This document shows, in pieces, positions 58,776 through 64,000 of a DNA stretch of 64,000 bases (its first letter is position 1; each line of letters starts with the position of its first letter). This stretch comes from Owenia fusiformis. Taxonomy: Eukaryota; Annelida; Polychaeta; Sabellida; Oweniidae. The notes beneath the pieces were generated by a model. The model was not told the DNA's origin and did not search any database. It worked only from the letters and a program-made list of their open reading frames with translations. The stretch lies in assembly GCA_903813345.2 (NCBI GenBank), contig CAIIXF020000003.1, forward strand, positions 14,090,931-14,154,930, in the 5' to 3' direction. Position numbers and translations under genes: made by a program.

Positions 58776-61560
58776 TAGTGGTAGTCACTCAACACATTAT
58801 AATGCGACTAGAATCTCCGAGCTGTTTGATTTGAAAACAATGTTTTGAGTGATGGGATCAAAATATTAAATCTGATCTATTTATTTAATTTATTGATCTT
58901 TTTTCTCCAATGTATCTACAATTTTCAGGGTTAAATGTTTACTTTTGATTCCAACAAGTTTAATAGCTGACGAGCAAAGCATTAACCTTTCTTGTCTAAC
59001 TTTTTTTTAATGAGACACGGATTCAAAAATAATTTCCAACTGGAGTCAGATATAATTCGAATCTAAATGGCAGTTAGCTTACTGAGCGCCTTATAGCTAG
59101 CGCGAATTCGCGAATTCAACCGGTGTTTGAATTCGCGATTACTATCTTAGATTATATTATCAATGCCGTGATGTGTGTCCCGTCTTTATTAGTATTTGAA
59201 TACGTCATGTGATCATGGGAGGTCTCATACTTGCTTGCCAGTTTGAATTGATGGAAAGCAAATGTTATTTGGATTCTTACGTTTATAGCAAATGAAAGTG
59301 CGTTTGCAAAATAGATGGCAGTAGTGTAAGAGGTAGCACCATTTGAGAGCCGATACTCTCAGTCTGTTCTACGGCTCTTTTTGTTTTCTTTTCAGATTGA
59401 TGTTATAATTTTCTGCGTCGCCGTTTCTTATGTTATGTCTTATACCAGCATATTCAAATAACTCAAACAGATTATGATGTCATACATTATCTCTAAGGAT
59501 TTCGTTTCTGTATTTGTAGAAATGTCCTCTTTTGACTGCTATATATCCATAAGAACCCGGGAGGAAAATAACATAAAGTAACTTCAGATCCCTACAGTCT
59601 AAGAAATGAATTATAAAGATATCAAGTAATTTTACATTAAGACGAAACCCCAACGCATTTAGAAGTGTAAAAATCGAATGCTTTCCCAATTTTTACAGAG
59701 AAATTGTATAAAATGAGTAGCAACAAGCGACATTACAGGCCTGGAATACTATTATCAATTATTGATTTATCAGCCTAGTTAAAAGTGTTAATATAAATTG
59801 CGTTCTATTGTAATCTGAAATTGCGGCTTCAATCAATTGTTAAGATATTATCTGCGTACGAACAATTCAGGTAATAAAGCTTATTGAATATAAAGAAAAA
59901 ACAATGTATGGATAAACATGTTAATATTGTAATTTACTTTTATCTTCCTATTGTTACCATGTGGCATTATTTTAAATATAAGTTAAATATAATTGTTGCT
60001 TTTAATTTCCAGGTATATGTGTGAACTATAAATCAATACTGTGCAAAGAGCAACGGAGACTAAATCTCAAATAGAATTTAAAGATGAAGATATTTTAAAA
60101 CGCAAAATAAGAAAAATACAGAATGGACAACGATTAAAGTAAATGGACAGATTATAAACTTTCTAAAGCGCATATGAATAACAACAAAAGAGATACTTAA
60201 TTCAAAATCCATAGAGATATTGAGTGAAATAAGCGCGATAGCTGAAGGGATTTTAAGTCTGCGTAATCCGTTAGCAATGAACATTGACGATACTGCCGGG
60301 GATGCTGGGGTGACAATACAGGACTCACACTAGTATATCTATTGCTAACTGGCTATGTGGCGTATTATTGGGATTAGACTCAACTGGAAGCGGCTGCTAA
60401 GTCAATTTTCTTATTCATCTCCAATGCTTGCCGTCAGCGCACGAAACCAAAGCTCAGAAATAACAAAAGTGTGGCATTTGTTATTAGATTATGATTTACA
60501 CTGAAATAATTTGCTTTTTCGTTACAAATCACAAAACTGAAGATGCGTAGAGGAAACGGACATTTGAAGTGGATCAGCTTCAGAATTTGATCTATTCGAA
60601 ATGAAATTATTGAATGTGAAATCTTGAAAACACTGGGAAATGATTATTTGCTTGGACATTTGATATCAGAGAGGCTCTTCACATGGAAAAGCTTTAGCGA
60701 CAACGAGGGAAAACACGAAAGAACACTCTGGGGTAATCTACTTGAGGTCTCAGCAAGCTTAGGCTACGAACTCTGACGTAACATTCCGATGAGGAGAATG
60801 ATGGAAGATCGCACAGGCGCTATCTAATCAAGTTATTGATACAAATAATCATAGGATGAGCTTATTTATTGTTCGAACATGTCCGGGGTAAGGAATTCCA
60901 GCCTAAGGATAAATCACAGACTTACAGTAAGTTTATAGATAGATGGATACTCCAAAGGTGTGTTAATTGATGTGTAACAATTACATCATAGGCGTCAAAA
61001 TCTCTAATGAAAAAAGTATGGATATACATCTAGGATGACAGAATATAGGATCTCGATCGTTGTATCGGAGAACTGTTGACATAAGACTAGATTGCAAAAT
61101 GGCACTTCTTCTATCCTCTGAAATTCTTTAATAAAATTGATTAACGTAAATCCTCACGAGGCGTACCTATCGTGTTAATTACGATTCATACACTCTCACA
61201 CGTATAAGTTCGTCTTCTTAATTAAGACCGAAGTTTCAGAAAGCCAATGATTACAACCCGGCGTTTAGATAAACGTTTCTAAATGACTTCGATCGTCGGG
61301 CATTATTTTTCAGCAGGGGCAATTTAGTAGACACGCAAGTGGCACGATTGGAACTGGAAAAATAAGTTGGTTTTGATTTTAATCAAAAGTAGAAACGACA
61401 TGTTGATCTTGAAGAAGGATGGCCAGCTGTCTGTAATATCACCCCCATAGGCATACCTTACGTATACTTGCCCTTAAAGATAAGGACGCGATTAGCGGAG
61501 CTATCATTAAAGACTTGATAATATACATCGCGATATTCTTACCATGGGAGAAATCTAGAT
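58776..61560. other. No gene seen; upstream region of the receptor-like gene
   Basis: AT-rich DNA. A palindromic patch GCGAATTCGCGAATTC...GAATTCGCG lies at 59102-59150. No coding frame is visible. It may contain non-coding first exons or promoter parts of the gene at 61831, but I cannot define them. Confidence 0.35.
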
Positions 61561-61830
61561 GTGTTTACATATAAGTATAAAAATAAGCCAGTTCGATTTT
61601 TAATTAGAGCCTCGTTTTTCAAGTGATATGATAATCGTACCTTACTATAAAGTAATCCTCGGGTGTGCTACAGAGTTTAATTCAGGAGGAGTGCAAGGTA
61701 AAGGAAGGAAACAAAACAATCGCGTTACTTTGAAATATGATAAATCAAGTTCAGACATTCGCCTTGAAGGCGCGATTAGATTATAAATCAGAGGTAATTC
61801 AACAGTAATAAGGATTCGTAAAAGACAAAT

Positions 61831-62455
61831 ATGAAGCTGTGTTTCGAGATCATTATTATCGTTCTCTTATCTAAATATGTTATTTCGGAAACAACAACAA
61901 CCGAAGAGGATTCATCGAGTGGCGAGGGCGAAACTGAATTAACAGAAGGGCCAAGTGAAGAGGTAAAAATGGATATTGTAACAAAATTTTTGAGGATCGT
62001 TGACGAGTATGATAAAAACAAAGAAAGTTGCAAACCTGGAACGGAGTTTAGCCTTGAAGGGGGGCAAGTCGAGGAACAGTACGGAGTACGAAGATTTAAG
62101 GACCTGGCCATGATGGCGGTCAACAGGGCTAATTTTCTAACGAGAATTTGGCAAAGAGGATCAAAAGCTTTATTAGAATCCGAATTCTTCTTTTATACTC
62201 AAGTCAGATCACTAGTGGAAGAAAACCCTGATATTTTTGCCGCCGGCAACTGCTACGACTATAAGGAATTTAAGAATTATGACCTGTTCTGCCCATACGC
62301 CCATAGGTACGTCGACGAGCCGGATAAAATCGTAGTAAAGGACCTGTCCATAGGCTATTACTATGTTTCCAATGGTACGGAATACGAATGGTTCTCAAAG
62401 ATCCGAGAAAAGGCCAACATGAAAGTTCAAAACGGGGATTACGAGATGAATGATG
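61831..62455 (+). CDS. First coding exon of a receptor resembling the GPR158/GPR179 (smog-like) family
   Basis: ATG at 61831 follows an in-frame stop (TAA at 61819), fixing the start. The exon encodes 208 residues and ends in a phase 1 donor (GATG|GTAAGT, GT at 62456). Residues 1-19 form a signal peptide, with a hydrophobic core EIIIIVLLSKYV. Residues 20-46 are acidic and Thr/Ser-rich. The rest looks like the start of an extracellular sensing domain: AVNRANFLTR (96-105), FFFYTQVRSLVEENPDIF (119-136), YDLFCPYAHR (150-159), KDLSIGYYYVSN (170-181) and EYEWFSKIREKA (184-195). Cysteines are C67, C141 and C154, and an N-glycosylation site is N181. From memory, the order NRANFL / slVe..p / CPYAyR / vKDLs..Y.Y.sn.tEWF is shared with class C orphan receptors of the GPR158/179 and Drosophila smog group. 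In that family this part is a Cache domain ahead of seven membrane helices. Those helices would lie beyond the window, so the assignment is tentative. Confidence 0.6.
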
Positions 62456-63835
62456 GTAAGTGTGTCTTTGATCTATCTTTTCTTTCTCTTCCAATTATAA
62501 TTAATAGCTTCTCTGAGCGTAACGATGGTATATTGTTTTCAACATGCACTCGATTGTGTTAACATTTTTCAAAACTGACACAAGATGTAGACATAATTGG
62601 AGAAAACAATACAAAACTGCATTTTCTTATATTTTATTAATGCCTAAGATATGATACGCTCCGTCTCAAGTTGTTATGATATGAATATTGATCCCGTATC
62701 CGAGTTATCAATAATGCATGTTGTGTAAACGTGGATGTTACGTATTTATGTCAATTTCGATGCCTGCATAATGCCCATGTTTACAAATGTAATTGACGTG
62801 ACAATCAGCATTTCACTCCACTCCAAAAGTTTAATAACAAGTTTCAGTGTTACAACTTGATGTTTTAAAGCCTATTCATGTTCGAAATAAGTCCAATATA
62901 TCTTCTGTTAAGATTAAGTTGGAAATTATTAACACTAATATTTTGATAGTCAGAACAAAAAGTCATATCAACGATTTCTGACAGTTTTTTATAATCCTAT
63001 TGAACAAAAGCATAATAAATCTGTTTTATTAAATAATTCAACGTGATCACTATAAGTGGTGATTTTGATGAATTATCGATTTTAATCAGTTTTTGATCAA
63101 TTTCTATATTTTACAAAAGTATGTGTTAAAATGCTATTAAATGCTGCCATGATAGGCAATGCTACTATTCATTAGATAGATTATGTACACATTTCTCCTA
63201 TACAGTACCTGCTTCTAAGTAAATGATTGGATCAGTTGATTGGGTTACATTATCATTGATATAAATATCACTTTTTCGGCCACACAGACTGGTTTTTGCT
63301 GGATCTGTAAACTCTCTTCCTTTTAGATTGACAGTTGTTTATCTAGTGTTTCGAAAGATAGAACCCCAGACGTTTAGCATAACATATGTATTACTTGCTT
63401 GGTGCTTGATTTCTTAATGTGTCTTACTTTTTTAAAACAGGGTTTAATTTATATATAAAATCGGAACGACCATGAAATAGAACAACTTCCAGTAAATCGT
63501 GCCATCTTTTGGTTATGACGTCATCAATTTTGGGGTAGAATTGGGATTTATGGTAGTCATGTCTGATTTTCAAAAAGGTTTCGTACATTATTGTTTACAA
63601 ATATTGCAAAGAATGGCACCGTGCATCTGGCCAATAAACCTGGCCAAATCAAACTTAAGGCTAAGGTTTTAGACCTGTTTAAACATATGTGTATACGTTG
63701 GAAGCTTTTCGCGCAAACACTTATTTTGACATCGAAGTGGACACATGAACTGATTTGGGTAGTTCCTAAGCCTGAAACGTCGTCTGTGTGATTTTACATG
63801 CATGAGAAATATGACATACTAAAGTAAAAGGTTGC
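62456..63835 (+). other. Start of intron 1 of the receptor-like gene
   Basis: After the donor the frame runs on to a stop at about 62560 and no further coding exon with a good acceptor is visible. The sequence is AT-rich and non-coding. Confidence 0.45.
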
Positions 63836-63837
63836 TT

Positions 63838-63918
63838 GATATGGGGATCAAACTCTCACCTCGAGTTATAATTCTAGGTAAAAAGTTCCCTACACGCTAA
63901 CCAATGTACCATTGCGAA
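63838..63918 (-). repeat. tRNA-like sequence with Pol III A and B boxes (SINE head or tRNA pseudogene)
   Basis: On the minus strand, TGGTACATTGG (63901-63911) matches the A-box pattern TRGYNNANNNG. GTTTGATCC (63845-63853) matches the B-box GWTCRANNC with one change. The spacing of about 47 bases fits a tRNA gene. The stems do not pair as in a functional tRNA, and a T5 run between the boxes would stop Pol III early. A decayed tRNA-derived SINE or pseudogene is most likely. Confidence 0.4.
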
Positions 63919-64000
63919 TTTGACAAAATGCAGAGAAAAAACCTTTATTAAGCTATGCATGATGTAAGCAAGTCCGATCCCGTGTGTGAACCTCTCATAT

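Noticed and set aside
61565-61590. TATA-like sequence (TATAAGTATAAAAATAAG) upstream of the receptor-like exon
   Set aside because: The region is AT-rich, such words are frequent by chance, and the transcription start is unknown, so no promoter was called.

Overview
The window is AT-rich, gene-poor animal DNA. GT-AG introns, a non-LTR retrotransposon, many short inverted-repeat transposons, minisatellites and a secretory class C receptor-like exon point to an invertebrate animal, probably marine. The species cannot be fixed from the sequence. Only two host genes are convincing, one at each end, and both run off the window. Most of the roughly 60 kb between them is transposon-derived or tandemly repeated DNA.

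Layout. (1) 1-1757, plus strand: the last three visible exons of a single-pass membrane protein with a Ser/Thr-rich ectodomain and a 150-residue tail, followed by a strong hairpin just after the stop codon. (2) 1.9-9.9 kb: small inverted-repeat elements and unrecognised DNA. (3) 9961-14829: a 4.9 kb element with arms of about 1.35 kb, broken coding remnants in its core and a mariner-type foldback inserted in one arm. (4) 15.7-19.4 kb: a 144-bp tandem pair, then an 82-bp minisatellite with higher-order organisation. (5) 21.3-22.8 kb: a hairpin element and a transposon-within-transposon. (6) 23312-25687, minus strand: a 5'-truncated LINE with an intact reverse transcriptase. (7) 28624-29951: an inverted-repeat element with a 4-bp target duplication. 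(8) 30752-36767: a tandem segmental duplication (copies A and B). The copies differ by five clean events: four element insertions and one local tandem expansion. (9) 36982-41565: a 4.6 kb inverted-repeat element filled with satellite-like repeats at two scales. (10) 42826-43781 and 48584-49459: further inverted-repeat elements, the second nested. (11) 54462-58770: a 4.3 kb element with 5-bp target duplications, arms of about 0.5 kb and several elements nested inside. Its right arm keeps an ATG, a short open frame and a consensus splice donor. (12) 61831-62455, plus strand: the first coding exon of a secreted or membrane receptor resembling the GPR158/GPR179 (smog-like) family.

The two host genes show no visible functional link. 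The most unusual content is in the three large inverted-repeat elements, the A/B duplication and the higher-order minisatellite. All repeat boundaries were found by eye. Protein family names rest on recalled family features, not on searches.
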